Positions 1 to 9,000 of a stretch of DNA of 64,000 bases are shown here, in pieces. The notes beneath the pieces were generated by a model. It worked only from the letters and a program-made list of their open reading frames with translations, made no database searches and was not told the origin of the DNA. Position 1 is the first letter of the stretch; each line of letters starts with the position of its first letter. The stretch is from an uncultured Lysobacteraceae bacterium (GTDB lineage Bacteria > Pseudomonadota > Gammaproteobacteria > Xanthomonadales > Xanthomonadaceae). Position numbers and translations under genes: made by a program. Where the stretch lies: contig CADECF010000013.1 in the NCBI GenBank assembly GCA_902825775.1, positions 1 to 64,000 on the forward strand. Reading direction: 5' to 3'.

Positions 1-2
1 GC

Positions 3-593
3 ACGTATTTCTCGTCGTTCTGGACGGGCGACGATGAGCTCGTCGCAGACATGCACGAGGCTCAATGGCGTCACGGTGCGCTGGGAAGCCACGTTGACAA
101 GGCGCTCGACGGCCAGCTCGTGTTTTTAGTACGCGGAGATCTCATCCGCCGGTACCCCGGTGTGGTCGCGCATGCCGCGCGTGAAGCGAGCTCCGATCGC
201 GGCATACCCGTCTTCGAGGCGGATTCGCCCGTCAAGACGCTGTTCCACATTCATCTGCCGCCGAACGTGCTGCTGGTCGGCTTTGCGCTGACGAAGGAAC
301 GCATCGAAACACCTGGCGAGACGTGGTGGTTCACACTGTCCGAGAACCCGACGGAGCCACGCTTCGGCCTCGACCCGGCGCGTGACGGCGCCATCTTCCG
401 CGATAACCTCGTGTGGTCCGACTTCGGCGTCGACGTACCAGGTAAGTTTCTTGACGCGACCACACACTCACACCTTGAGTTCGATGGCGTCAAATGGGGG
501 TCGTCGAGTGCCGGGAACGCGTATCTCCTCTTCCAGTTGCCGGCGCGCGCCGCGTTCCGGGCGACGAAGATGGTGAAAGGAGCAATCAGCTGA
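3..593 (+). CDS. eCIS-associated-like protein of unknown function, 5' end outside window
   Basis: The frame is open at the left edge and reads 196 codons to TGA at 591-593, so only the C-terminal part is present. It contains LVFLVRGDLIRRYPGVVAHA, a VGFALT segment, then NPTEPRFGLD and a C-terminal FQLPARAAFRATKM stretch. From memory, this motif order is that of large uncharacterised proteins encoded in extracellular contractile injection system or phage-tail-like clusters; the function is not known to me. It overlaps the start of the next gene by one base (TGATG), so the two are coupled. No other injection-system gene is in the window, because the locus is cut at both sides. Family assignment is moderate; existence of the gene is strong. 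Confidence 0.7.
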   Translation, partial: TYFSSFWTGDDELVADMHEAQWRHGALGSHVDKALDGQLVFLVRGDLIRRYPGVVAHAAREASSDRGIPVFEADSPVKTLFHIHLPPNVLLVGFALTKERIETPGETWWFTLSENPTEPRFGLDPARDGAIFRDNLVWSDFGVDVPGKFLDATTHSHLEFDGVKWGSSSAGNAYLLFQLPARAAFRATKMVKGAIS

Positions 594-1695
594 TGGCCGA
601 ATTTTCGCGCATCCGTCAGGCTGTCTCGCAAGCGTCCTCAGAGCGCGAGCGGTTGACCACGCAGCTAGCGGCGACGACGGGGCAGCTGGCTGGTGCGCGC
701 GCCGCACTCACGGCACTGCAAGCCGGGTCGAACCGAGCCGAAGTCGACGCGGCCCGTGCACGGATCCGTCGTCTCGTCGACGAGCGGGCGACGATCGCAG
801 GGGCGTTGGGCGCACTACAGGAAGACCTGCGCGGCGCGCTCGACAACATTCTGCACGCGGATCTGGCGCTCGAAGGCAATGTGCCGCTGGTGCTGCTGCC
901 CGTGCGCGTCGAAACTCGATCTGCGGAGGACGGTGCTGCCTTGCGTGTGCGCATCTTTCACGATTCGCTGCACGTCGAGTCACTGGACGAGGGCTTAAGC
1001 GAAAGCGAGCGTGCGGCGGGCATCGCCTACTGGAACGCGGTGTGGGCAACCGAGGACACGCCGACGTCATGGCCGGCTCTCGTCGCCGCAGTGGGTGCGC
1101 GCCGTTCCCCCTGGGTGGCCGAAGCATTGCGCCCACGCAATCTCGCGGCACGTCCCGGCACGGCGCCAGATTTTCCAGACACGTTACCTCGCAACGGACG
1201 TCCGGCAGCGGCGCGCACCTTGCCCGACCGCTTCTATGTGCGTGTCGAACAGGATGGCGCGCCGCCGCTGGTGGTCCACGGACGGGCCATTCCTGACGAG
1301 CTGCCAGTAGGTCTCACCGATCGGGATGAGTTCACCGCGCTGCAGATGGAGAATGAGGACCTGCCGCCGATCGACGAGTCTTTGCGCTGGTTGGTCGATT
1401 ACGCGGAAGCCGAGCGCGTCGGCATGGCGGTAACTGTTGCCTTGCCGCTTCCGAATCGCCCGGTGCGCCGGCTGCTGGTGTACGGCGTGCGCGCCGCGCT
1501 CGATCCGCTAGCTGGTGCCACGCGGCTCGACCGTCTCATACGCTCGCATCGCTTCACCGACGGGGCGCAGTTCGTGACGCAAGGCACGCCTACGAATAAC
1601 TCTGATTCCGCGCGCACCGACTGGAGCAGGCGCGTTTTGCCGGCCGCTCCCTCGCTCGAAGCGATTGCGTTGCCAGCCGGCGCCAACGCCGCCGT
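593..1695 (+). CDS. Coiled-coil eCIS-associated-like protein, 3' end lost at a breakpoint
   Basis: ATG at 593 overlaps the upstream stop and follows a GAAAGGAGC ribosome site. The first 70 residues are a charged, heptad-like region rich in Arg, Glu and Ala (likely coiled coil). Then come [11 protein letters not shown] near residue 102, a [10 protein letters not shown] segment, [26 protein letters not shown] and finally [20 protein letters not shown] recall the last motif from uncharacterised partners of the upstream gene in injection-system-like loci. After about residue 365 (GANAA, base about 1690) the frame stays open to 2266 but is then only the antisense of rne, so the real C-terminal part, expected to be long, is missing. 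An in-frame ATG at 494 is rejected because it lies deep in the previous gene. Confidence 0.65.
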
Positions 1696-3520
1696 TGCGG
1701 CCGTCGCGACGCTGTGCATTGCGGTCGTTGCGGCCGCGGTCGTCGCCGCGCATCGGCGGCGGGGCCGGCGGCGGCGTTTCGACGGTTTGTTCGCCGCCGA
1801 AGAACTGCATCATGCGCGCGAACAGGCCGGCCTTAGGCTTGGGTGCGACGCGGATCGGCGCAGGCGTCGGAGCCGGATGAGCGTGACGCTCTTCGGCCGG
1901 ATCGTCGCGCATCGGCGCCGGCTGCAACGGCTTGACGTTGGTGACCGCCGGTGCCGGCGGAATGTTCAGATGCGCCTTGGTCAACGCATGCGTGGCCAGC
2001 TTGCGCGGCGTGCCGCGCTGGTAGCTGGGCTTGCTGGTCTCTTCGCCGAGTTCGTTCTCGCGGATGCGGGTCACTTCGTAATGCGGCGTTTCCAGCTGGT
2101 CGTCGGCGACGATCACGATCGGCGAATCGTGGCGCTGTTCGATTTCGGCCAGTGCGCGGCGCTTCTCGTTGAGCAGGAAATTGGCGATTTCGGTCGGCGC
2201 CTGCACCAGCACCTGGCCGGTGTTCTCCTTCATGGCGTGCTCTTCGGCCACGCGCAGGATCGATAGCGACAGCGACTCGACGCTGCGCATGCGGCCATGG
2301 CCGTCGCAACGCGGGCAGACGATCTGGCTGGCTTCGCCCAGGCTCGGACGCAGCCGCTGGCGGCTCATTTCGAGCAGGCCGAAACGCGAGATGCGCCCGA
2401 TCTGCACGCGCGCGCGGTCGTACTTGAGCGCATTCTGCAGCTTGTTCTCGACTTCGCGCTGGTGCTTGTTCGACGCCATGTCGATGAAGTCGATCACCAC
2501 CAGGCCGCCCAGGTCGCGCAGGCGCATCTGGCGCGCGACTTCTTCGGCCGCTTCCAGGTTGGTGTTGAACGCGGTCTCTTCGATGTCGCCGCCCTTGGTG
2601 GCGCGCGCCGAGTTGACGTCGATCGCGGTCAGCGCTTCGGTCTGGTCGACCACGATCGAACCGCCCGACGGCAGGCGCACCTGGCGTTCGTAGGCGTTCT
2701 CGATCTGCGATTCGATCTGGAAGCGGTTGAACAGCGGCGTGTCGTCGGTGTAGTGCTTGAGCTTGCGCAGGTTGTGCGGCATCACTTGCTGCACGAATTC
2801 CTTCGCTTCGGCGTACATCTCGTCGGCGTCGACCAGGATCTCGCCCACGTCGGCGCGCATGTAATCGCGCAGCGCGCGGATGATCAGGCGCGATTCCTGA
2901 TAGATCAGGAACGGCGCCGGTTTGGTCAGCGCGGCCTCGGCGATCGAACGCCAGACTTGGAGCAAGTAGTCCAGGTCCCATTGCAGCTCTTCGGCGTCAC
3001 GGCCGACGCCGGCGGTGCGGATGATCACCCCCATGTCGTCGGGGATGTCCAGCTTGTCCATCGCTTCTTTCAGCGCGGCGCGGTCGTCGCCTTCGATCCG
3101 GCGCGAGACGCCGCCGGCGGTGGGCGAATTCGGCATCAGCACCATGTAGCGGCCGGCCAGCGAGATGAACGTGGTCAGGGCGGCGCCCTTGTTGCCGCGC
3201 TCTTCCTTGTCCACCTGAACGACCACTTCCTGGCCTTCCTTCAGCAACTCTTTCAAGCCGGCCTTGTTATGGTCGACGCCTGCCTGGAAGTAATCGCGGG
3301 AGATTTCCTTCAGCGGCAGGAAGCCGTGGCGCTCGGCGCCGTACTCGACGAAGGCGGCTTCGAGGGAAGGTTCGAGCCGGGTGATGCGGCCCTTATAGAT
3401 ATTGGATTTCTTCTGTTCTTTGGACGGTTGCTCGATATCGATGTCGTAAAGGGTCTGTCCGTCGACGATGGCGACGCGCAGTTCTTCTGCCTGCGTCGCA
3501 TTGATCAGCATGCGTTTCAT
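1508..3520 (-). CDS. rne: Ribonuclease E, catalytic half, with an aberrant C-terminus
   Basis: Endoribonuclease of mRNA decay and rRNA/tRNA processing. The N-terminus [20 protein letters not shown] is typical. An S1 RNA-binding domain lies at about residues 37-120. The catalytic magnesium aspartates are D301 in [13 protein letters not shown] and D344 in VVIDFIDM, and the zinc link is CPRC at 402-405. Residues 1 to about 611 (bases 3520 to about 1688) look native, including the start of the Arg/Asn/Asp-rich tail ([16 protein letters not shown]). The last 59 residues to the stop at 1508 are the antisense of the eCIS-like gene. Xanthomonad RNase E is usually over 1000 residues, so most of the degradosome scaffold is missing. 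The catalytic half alone is usually viable in other species, so a real truncation is not excluded. Confidence 0.92.
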   Translation of the reverse strand: MKRMLINATQAEELRVAIVDGQTLYDIDIEQPSKEQKKSNIYKGRITRLEPSLEAAFVEYGAERHGFLPLKEISRDYFQAGVDHNKAGLKELLKEGQEVVVQVDKEERGNKGAALTTFISLAGRYMVLMPNSPTAGGVSRRIEGDDRAALKEAMDKLDIPDDMGVIIRTAGVGRDAEELQWDLDYLLQVWRSIAEAALTKPAPFLIYQESRLIIRALRDYMRADVGEILVDADEMYAEAKEFVQQVMPHNLRKLKHYTDDTPLFNRFQIESQIENAYERQVRLPSGGSIVVDQTEALTAIDVNSARATKGGDIEETAFNTNLEAAEEVARQMRLRDLGGLVVIDFIDMASNKHQREVENKLQNALKYDRARVQIGRISRFGLLEMSRQRLRPSLGEASQIVCPRCDGHGRMRSVESLSLSILRVAEEHAMKENTGQVLVQAPTEIANFLLNEKRRALAEIEQRHDSPIVIVADDQLETPHYEVTRIRENELGEETSKPSYQRGTPRKLATHALTKAHLNIPPAPAVTNVKPLQPAPMRDDPAEERHAHPAPTPAPIRVAPKPKAGLFARMMQFFGGEQTVETPPPAPPPMRGDDRGRNDRNAQRRDGRNGGVGAGWQRNRFERGSGRQNAPAPVGARGIRVIRRRALRHELRPVGEAMRAYETVEPRGTS
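1685..1705. other. Breakpoint joining two truncated genes
   Basis: Left of this point the plus strand codes for the truncated eCIS-like protein; right of it the minus strand codes for RNase E. Reading either gene across the point gives its partner's antisense: the plus frame runs on to 2266 and the rne frame to 1508, with no homology-like sequence beyond the point. The crossover lies in low-complexity GC-rich sequence (GCCGCCGTTGCGGCCGTC). It is either an assembly join or a true rearrangement. The exact base cannot be fixed by eye. Confidence 0.7.
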
Positions 3521-3914
3521 TGTTTGCGTTCCTCGCGCGCTCTCGCACGCGGAACGCCGGGGCGTTTCGCCTGGATACTGCTGGGCGCCAGCCGCGCAAG
3601 CGCAGCGGCGTCCTGGTTTCCAGCGCTTCTACACCACGGCAGGCCGCGGGAGCGCTTGTCTCTAGTTTTAACTGTTGCGGGCCGGCGGCTGCCTCGGCTT
3701 GGGCCTTGGCGCCGCGCGGGTCGTTGTTCAGCGCCGATGTCTGACGCACCGGGCGATGTCCGGGCCTGCCGTACAGCCGCTAACATGGCCGCTCCGGGAG
3801 CGGTGGTTGCGCACTGCAACGGGAATCGCGGGAAGGCGGGCTTTCGGCCCGGGTAACTTCCAGCGAAATCAAACCCTTATCTCGCATCGCGAGTGTATCA
3901 GACCAAGACTGCAG
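3521..3914 (-). promoter_or_regulatory. Divergent rne-rluC intergenic region, likely long rne 5' leader
   Basis: These 394 bases contain no credible gene. RNase E genes commonly carry a long structured 5' untranslated leader through which the enzyme limits its own message. The region next to the rne start has several GC-rich complementary stretches (for example GGCGCCAGCCGCGCAAGCGC), which fits such a leader. I could not fold it or match a named RNA family. Promoters for both genes must lie here; no clear boxes were found. Confidence 0.4.
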
Positions 3915-4877
3915 ATGCCCCCTTCCGAAGTTCCAGCCCGTTCCGCGGGTGCCGCCCATACCGTCCGTATCGCTGAAGACCGAGACGGGCAGCGGCTCGA
4001 CAACTTCCTGCTGGGCTACCTGAAAGGGGCGCCCCGCAGCTTGATCTATAAGCTCCTGCGCTCAGGCCAGGTGCGGGTGAACGGCGGCCGCAGCAAGCCC
4101 GAACGCCGGCTGGAGGGTGGGGACGAGGTCCGCATCCCGCCGGTCCGGCTCGAGGACCCGGCCGACAAAGGCACTCCCGCCAAGGGCCTGCTGGAGGCGA
4201 TGGACGCCAGCATCGTGTTCGAAGACGCCCGCCTGCTGGCGATCAGCAAGCCCTCGGGCGTGGCCAGCCATGGCGGCAGCGGGATCAGTTTCGGCGCCAT
4301 CGAAACGCTTCGCGCCTTGCGGCCGAAAGAGTCGCTGGAGCTGGTGCACCGGCTCGACCGGGACACGTCCGGCCTGCTGATCATCGCCAAAAAGCGTTCG
4401 GCATTGACCGAACTGCAGGCGCTGATGCGGGAGGAGGGCGGTATCGCCAAACGTTATCTCGCCCTGCTGACCGGACGCATGCCCGACGGCGTGATGAGCG
4501 TGGATGTGGCCCTGCACGTGGGCCTGCGCCAGGGCGGCGAGCGGCACGTGCAGGTCAATGCCGCGGGCAAGCCGTCGCTCAGCCATTTCCGCGTGTTGGA
4601 GCGGCGCGGCGGGCATTCCTATTGCGAAATACGCATCGAAACCGGCCGCACGCATCAGATCCGCGTGCATGCGCAGCACATCGGCCATCCGGTGGCGGGC
4701 GACGACAAGTACGGCGATGAGGCGATCAACAAACGCTTGCGCGAACAGGCCGGGTTGAAGCGGCTGTTCCTGCACGCGACATCGTTGGAGTTCGCGCTGG
4801 ACGGGGGCCGTGCGCCGTACGTGTTGAATGCGCCGCTCGCATCCGAACTGGTCGATGTGCTCGACCGTCTCGCTTAA
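3915..4877 (+). CDS. rluC: 23S rRNA pseudouridine synthase, RluC/RluA family
   Basis: 320 residues from ATG 3915; the open frame extends upstream to 3675 but that part has no family resemblance. An S4 RNA-binding domain is at about residues 24-75 (QRLDNFLLGYLKGAPRSLIY, VRVNGG). The synthase signature HRLDRDTSGLL is at 145-155 with catalytic D148, and the conserved ETGRTHQIRVHAQHIGHP block follows. RluC makes pseudouridines at 955, 2504 and 2580 of 23S rRNA. Placement divergent from rne is the classic rne-rluC neighbourhood, which supports RluC rather than RluD or RluA. Confidence 0.93.
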   Translation: MPPSEVPARSAGAAHTVRIAEDRDGQRLDNFLLGYLKGAPRSLIYKLLRSGQVRVNGGRSKPERRLEGGDEVRIPPVRLEDPADKGTPAKGLLEAMDASIVFEDARLLAISKPSGVASHGGSGISFGAIETLRALRPKESLELVHRLDRDTSGLLIIAKKRSALTELQALMREEGGIAKRYLALLTGRMPDGVMSVDVALHVGLRQGGERHVQVNAAGKPSLSHFRVLERRGGHSYCEIRIETGRTHQIRVHAQHIGHPVAGDDKYGDEAINKRLREQAGLKRLFLHATSLEFALDGGRAPYVLNAPLASELVDVLDRLA

Positions 4878-4886
4878 CCGCTTGTA

Positions 4887-4974
4887 GAGCGGGATTTGCC
4901 AGCTGCTTTTCGCTTTCGCTTGTATTTGTAGAGCGGAACTTGCTCCGCTCTACAAAGCAAGATCCAGAGCGGCG
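4887..4974. repeat. Palindromic repeat, GTAGAGCGG family
   Basis: A perfect palindrome TGTAGAGCGGAACTTGCTCC(GCTCTACA) occupies 4927-4954, flanked by partial copies at about 4887 (GTAGAGCGGGATTTGCC) and 4968 (GCGGCGGAGCAA). The intervening words GCTTTTCGCTTTCGCTTG and GCAAGATCCAGAGC recur in other repeat elements of this window. It sits between the convergent rluC and DUF4189 genes and could act as a transcription stop for both. Confidence 0.8.
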
Positions 4975-5001
4975 GAGCAACGGTGGCGCTCGTTGTAGGC
5001 G

Positions 5002-6072
5002 CTATTGCTTCGCAGCCATCTCCGACAAACTTTTCACGCATTCGGCGAAACCCACCTGGCATTGGCCGAGGCCGCCACTCTTGCACTGCTTCAACGCGGC
5101 CTGGCCGGCGAGCTCCTTGTTTTTGGCTTTGGCGGCGAAATCCTGTTGAATGTTTCGCGCATCGAGGCCGCCGACGATCGCGAAGCACTCCCCGGTGCGC
5201 GCTGCGACCAGCGTCTGGCAGTCGCTCTTGCCGCAGGTTTGCCTGGCCTGGGCTGCGGACGCGCCCTCGACCATCCCGATCCCGGTGCCGCGCGCTCCGC
5301 TGTTGCGGCCGAAGGCATAGGCCATCCAAAGCGAGGATCCGTCGGGCTTGGCTGGGCTTTGGCCGCTGCGCATCGCCGTCGGCTGGGACAAGAACTGCGC
5401 GGTCATCGGGTTGTAGGTGACTTGCGGCGGCTGCACTTCGGACTTGCCGGCCAGCTTGGGCGAAATCGCGCCGAGCAAGCCGCCTTTGCGCTTGAAAGCC
5501 CGCAGCTTGGAGCCCAGCGATCGCTGTCCGGTGCCGGCCTCGCCGCTGCGGATGTCGACGTAGTCGTAACCGCTGCAGACCCGATCCCGCTCGTCGGCCC
5601 GGCAGCCGTTCGCTCCGCCGGCCTTGCAGGCGTTCAGCGCCTTCTGCTGGACCAGTTTTGGCTTCGCGTCGTCGGCCCAGAACAATTCGCCTTGGTCGCC
5701 GCGCGCCAGCGACACGCAAGTGTTGCGGTAGATAGCCACCAAGTCGCACTGCTTGTCGCCGGCGCAGCCCTGCTTCATCCGTTCCAGCGCGTCGATCGGC
5801 CGATAGACGTATTCGACGTGATGCATCTGCCCGGTCTGCAGATGGGCTGCGATCGCGCCCCAATAGTCGGAGGCGCGGTTGGCATCGTCGTAGGCCGCGT
5901 CTTCGGCGTCGGCCTTGGCCCATTCGGCTTCTTTCGCGGCGTAGATCGCGAATTGCTCCTCCATGAAGTTCTGGCAGGGGAGCAGCCTGCCGCCGCTGGC
6001 GGGGCACATCTGTTGGGCCTGCGCGGACAGCGAGAACGCTATCAGCAATAAAGCCGGCATTCCGTATTTCAT
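5002..6072 (-). CDS. Secreted DUF4189-domain protein
   Basis: 356 residues from ATG 6072, preceded by GGAAGAACTT; the longer frame to 6225 runs into an intergenic repeat and is rejected. The signal peptide is MKYGMPALLLIAFSLSAQAQ. The C-terminal third has the DUF4189 pattern: AYGRNSGARGTGIGM, ASAAQARQTC, SDCQTL and ECFAIVGG. An earlier segment (about 125-195) with regularly spaced cysteines (CDLVAIYRNTC, LNACKAGGANGC) looks like a degenerate second copy. It has at least 16 cysteines, which suggests a disulfide-bonded periplasmic or surface protein. The function of the domain is unknown to me. Confidence 0.8.
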   Translation of the reverse strand: MKYGMPALLLIAFSLSAQAQQMCPASGGRLLPCQNFMEEQFAIYAAKEAEWAKADAEDAAYDDANRASDYWGAIAAHLQTGQMHHVEYVYRPIDALERMKQGCAGDKQCDLVAIYRNTCVSLARGDQGELFWADDAKPKLVQQKALNACKAGGANGCRADERDRVCSGYDYVDIRSGEAGTGQRSLGSKLRAFKRKGGLLGAISPKLAGKSEVQPPQVTYNPMTAQFLSQPTAMRSGQSPAKPDGSSLWMAYAFGRNSGARGTGIGMVEGASAAQARQTCGKSDCQTLVAARTGECFAIVGGLDARNIQQDFAAKAKNKELAGQAALKQCKSGGLGQCQVGFAECVKSLSEMAAKQ

Positions 6073-6211
6073 AAGTTCTTCCCTGCGCGAAGATGCCGCG
6101 CAGGATCGGCGCGCCGCCGCTGCGGCGGCAAGCGGAATGGGACTAACGCATCGGTGGCGGTGACCGGCGTCGCGCAGCCCGGCGCTCGGCAGAGAATCGG
6201 GATCCGGCTTC

Positions 6212-6237
6212 GTAGAGCGGAGCAAGCTCCGCTCTAC
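6212..6237. repeat. Palindromic repeat, GTAGAGCGG family
   Basis: Single 26-base perfect palindrome: GTAGAGCGGAGCA followed by its reverse complement. It lies between the phhB stop and the DUF4189 start on the minus strand. Confidence 0.85.
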
Positions 6238-6268
6238 AAACTGTACATCGGGCGATTTTGGTTTGGGG

Positions 6269-6610
6269 TCAGGCGGCGAGGGCGTCGGCCTTCGCCGCGC
6301 AGATGAAGTCGTTCTCGCTCAGCCCGCCCACGTCGTGGGTGGAATAGCGCACCACGCAGCGGTCGTAATGCACGCTCAGGTCGGGGTGATGATCTTCGCG
6401 GTTGGCCATGTGGGCCAGGGCGTTCACGAACGACATCGTGCGGTAGTAGTCCTTGAACGTGAACGTCCTGGTCAGCGCATGGCCGCTTTCTGCCAATTCC
6501 CAGCCAGGCACTTCCGGCATCAGTTCCCGGACTCGGGCCTCGCTGAGCTTGTGTTCGCTGCCCTTGCGGGGCAGGCAGTGGGCCTGGGCGAGCGGGATCA
6601 GGTCGGACAT
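6269..6610 (-). CDS. phhB: 4a-hydroxytetrahydrobiopterin dehydratase
   Basis: 113 residues from ATG 6610 with AGGAGTCCGCC just upstream. Pterin-4a-carbinolamine dehydratase regenerates quinonoid dihydrobiopterin after aromatic amino acid hydroxylation. The family signature is clear: EVPGWEL near residue 35, [17 protein letters not shown], the [20 protein letters not shown] core and the C-terminal [14 protein letters not shown]. Length is normal for the family. No phenylalanine hydroxylase gene is adjacent. The gene is divergent from nfuA with an 87-base gap. Confidence 0.93.
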   Translation of the reverse strand: MSDLIPLAQAHCLPRKGSEHKLSEARVRELMPEVPGWELAESGHALTRTFTFKDYYRTMSFVNALAHMANREDHHPDLSVHYDRCVVRYSTHDVGGLSENDFICAAKADALAA

Positions 6611-6697
6611 GGCGGACTCCTAACGAATGGCAAACGCCGTTCATGCTCTGCTAGGCAGCGTACGAACGGCGTGACGCGAGCCCGGTAGAATACGCCC

Positions 6698-7294
6698 ATG
6701 ATCCAGATTTCCGAATCCGCCCAGACGCACTTCCGAAAGTTGATCGAGCGCGAAGACCTGCCCGGTCTCGGCGTGCGCCTGTCTGCGATGAATCCCGGCA
6801 CGCCCGGCGCCGACGTGCGCCTGGAGTTCGCCGAGCCCGGCGACCTGCGCGGCGACGAATGGGCCATCGATTGCGAAGGTTTCACGTTGTGGCTGGATGC
6901 CGGCAGCGTGAAATACCTCGACGGCGCCGAGATCGACTACGCCACGCTCGCCACCGGCGGCCAGTTGCAGATCCGCGCGCCCAAGATCAAAGGCGAGGCG
7001 CCGGCCGAATCGGCATCGCTGGTCGAGCGGGTGCATTGGATCGTCGAGCACGAGATCAATCCGCAACTGGCCCAGCACAAGGGGCATGTATCGGTGCAGG
7101 AAGTGTCGGCCGATGGCGTCGTGATGCTGCGTTTCGGCGGTGGCTGCCACGGCTGCGGCATGGCCGACGTCACCCTGAAACAAGGGATCGAGAAAACCTT
7201 GCTGACCAAGGTGCCGGGCGTGACCGCGGTCCGCGACGCGACCGATCACGACACCGGCCAGGCGCCCTACATCTCGCGCGACGCCGCGGCGTAA
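6698..7294 (+). CDS. nfuA: Fe-S cluster carrier protein NfuA
   Basis: 198 residues. The N-terminal half is a degenerate A-type scaffold domain ([25 protein letters not shown]) without the usual cysteines. The C-terminal Nfu domain has [20 protein letters not shown], with C150 and C153 as the CxxC that holds a 4Fe-4S cluster in a dimer. NfuA delivers clusters to client apoproteins, mainly under oxidative stress or iron limitation. Length and two-domain layout match the gammaproteobacterial protein. The next gene starts 15 bases downstream. Confidence 0.95.
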   Translation: MIQISESAQTHFRKLIEREDLPGLGVRLSAMNPGTPGADVRLEFAEPGDLRGDEWAIDCEGFTLWLDAGSVKYLDGAEIDYATLATGGQLQIRAPKIKGEAPAESASLVERVHWIVEHEINPQLAQHKGHVSVQEVSADGVVMLRFGGGCHGCGMADVTLKQGIEKTLLTKVPGVTAVRDATDHDTGQAPYISRDAAA

Positions 7295-7309
7295 CCGGCT
7301 CCGGCACGA

Positions 7310-8971
7310 GTGTATTCCTCGGCCGAATTGATCGAAGCGCTGCGCAGACGCATGCGCAGGTCGCTGCGTCCGGAGCGGCCGCCGGGCGAATTCCCGCCGG
7401 GCTGGACGGCATGGTTCGCCGCGATGGGCGCGCGCATCGGCGCGGTCACCGGCGCCACCGCCGAAGCGATCGTCGCGGTGTTCCTGCAACGCGAGCCGGC
7501 GCCGCCTGCGCCAGCGGTCGCGCAACTCGGACGCTGGGGTTCGTTCACTACACTATGGCGCCAGCAATGGCAGCCGGCCGGCCGCGACGAACGCTGGATG
7601 CGTTTCATCGCATACGCGATCACCACGCTCATGCACGTGCTGTTCGCGGTGATGTTGATCATCCTGGCCTATACCCATTTCGTCGACACGGCGGGCGAAA
7701 CCAGCGATGTCGCCGTGCGCGTGCAGTTCATCGGCGAGGGCACGACGGAAGAGGAGGGCGGTGGCCCGCCTTCGCCCCGGCCCGATACCGTGGTCGCGCC
7801 GACGGCCGCGCAACGGCAGACGCAGCCGCAACCGCAACCGCAACGTCCCGAACTGAGCGAAGCGCAGGCGCCGCAGAGCCAGGTCGAAGCGCCGCCGCTG
7901 GAACAGGTGCAGCGCGAGCAGCCGCAATTGGCGGAGGAAACCGTCGAGCCGCCGACCGAACAGCTGCTGCAGGTGACCGAGACCGCCAAGCCCGACGAAA
8001 CCCGTTTCCGCCTGCCGCCGCCGCAACCGCGGCCGATCGCAGCCGCGCCGACGCCCAGCGTGACGGTGCCGACCCTGCGCAGCGAAGTCGAAGCGATCCC
8101 GCTGCCGCGCGCACCGGCGCCGGTACGGCCGATCGACCGCGTGCAGCCGCAGCGCCAGATCAGCGTGCCGCAGATTTCAGAACAACCCACCGACATCGAA
8201 ATCCCGCAGCCGTTACCCGCGGTGCGCGCGCGCGAATTGCCGGCGGCGGCCACTGCGCAGGCGGAATTGCGCGTGCCCGCCAGCACGGTCGAAGCGCAAT
8301 CTCTGCCGATGCCGCCCGGGGCGGCGTCTGCGGCGGAAACGGCGAGCGCATCGTCACAACCTTCCGGTGCGCCGAACGCACCGCCGGCGCCGGCCAGCGG
8401 CACTCAGCCTGCCGCCGCGTCGACGGGCGCAGGCGTCGGTCCCAAACCAGGCACCGTGCCGACGCCGGCGAAGGGCGACGATTGGGGCGATGCGCAGCGC
8501 AACGTCGCCGGCCAACCGAAAGGCGGGCAGCAGCCGGGCGCAAAGGCCGGCCTGTACAACGCCGACGGTAGCTTACGTCTGCCGCCCGGTGCGGGCGGTG
8601 CGCAAACGCCGTCGCAGTACGGCAATCCGCCCGGCTCGAAAGAAGAGCACATCGCCGATCTCGATCGCGCGGGCACTTGGTTGAACCGTCCGCGTCTGGG
8701 TTATGAGCCGACGCGCTTCGACAAATACTGGGTGCCGCACGAAACCCTGTTGCAGGAATGGGTGCGCAAGGGCATCAAGAAACTCTCGATTCCGATTCCG
8801 GGCACGTCCAAGCGGCTGGAGTGCGTGGTATCGCTGCTGCAAGTCGGCGGCGGTTGCGGCATGTCCGACAGCGAGAAACTGTTCGATCAGCCGGCGGAAG
8901 GGCGGCCGGCGCCGGATATTCCGTTCAAGCCGGAGTTGCAGGAAGACCAGGATGCGCTGAAGAAACCGTAA
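7310..8971 (+). CDS. Single-pass membrane protein with long Pro/Gln-rich periplasmic region
   Basis: 553 residues from GTG 7310, 15 bases after nfuA. A short cytoplasmic part (SSAELIEALRRRMRRSLRPE) is followed by one membrane segment at about 98-123 (TTLMHVLFAVMLIILAYTHF). A long low-complexity region at about 150-430 follows, rich in Pro, Gln, Ala and Glu, with QTQPQPQPQRPE. A C-terminal globular part holds LNRPRLGYEPTRFDKYWVP, KRLECVVSLLQVGGGCGMSD and a final Pro/Glu tail. The architecture recalls TonB, but no TonB C-terminal domain is visible. I recall similar proteins in Xanthomonadaceae as 'transmembrane repetitive protein'; function unknown. Confidence 0.75.
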   Translation: MYSSAELIEALRRRMRRSLRPERPPGEFPPGWTAWFAAMGARIGAVTGATAEAIVAVFLQREPAPPAPAVAQLGRWGSFTTLWRQQWQPAGRDERWMRFIAYAITTLMHVLFAVMLIILAYTHFVDTAGETSDVAVRVQFIGEGTTEEEGGGPPSPRPDTVVAPTAAQRQTQPQPQPQRPELSEAQAPQSQVEAPPLEQVQREQPQLAEETVEPPTEQLLQVTETAKPDETRFRLPPPQPRPIAAAPTPSVTVPTLRSEVEAIPLPRAPAPVRPIDRVQPQRQISVPQISEQPTDIEIPQPLPAVRARELPAAATAQAELRVPASTVEAQSLPMPPGAASAAETASASSQPSGAPNAPPAPASGTQPAAASTGAGVGPKPGTVPTPAKGDDWGDAQRNVAGQPKGGQQPGAKAGLYNADGSLRLPPGAGGAQTPSQYGNPPGSKEEHIADLDRAGTWLNRPRLGYEPTRFDKYWVPHETLLQEWVRKGIKKLSIPIPGTSKRLECVVSLLQVGGGCGMSDSEKLFDQPAEGRPAPDIPFKPELQEDQDALKKP

Positions 8972-9000
8972 CGGCTTTCGCGCTTCGTGAGGCGGCTTTC

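Noticed and set aside
2297-3856. Plus-strand open frame of 519 codons opposite rne
   Set aside because: It is the antisense of the conserved RNase E catalytic domain, with His/Val/Asp-rich sequence typical of GC-rich shadows and no family motif.
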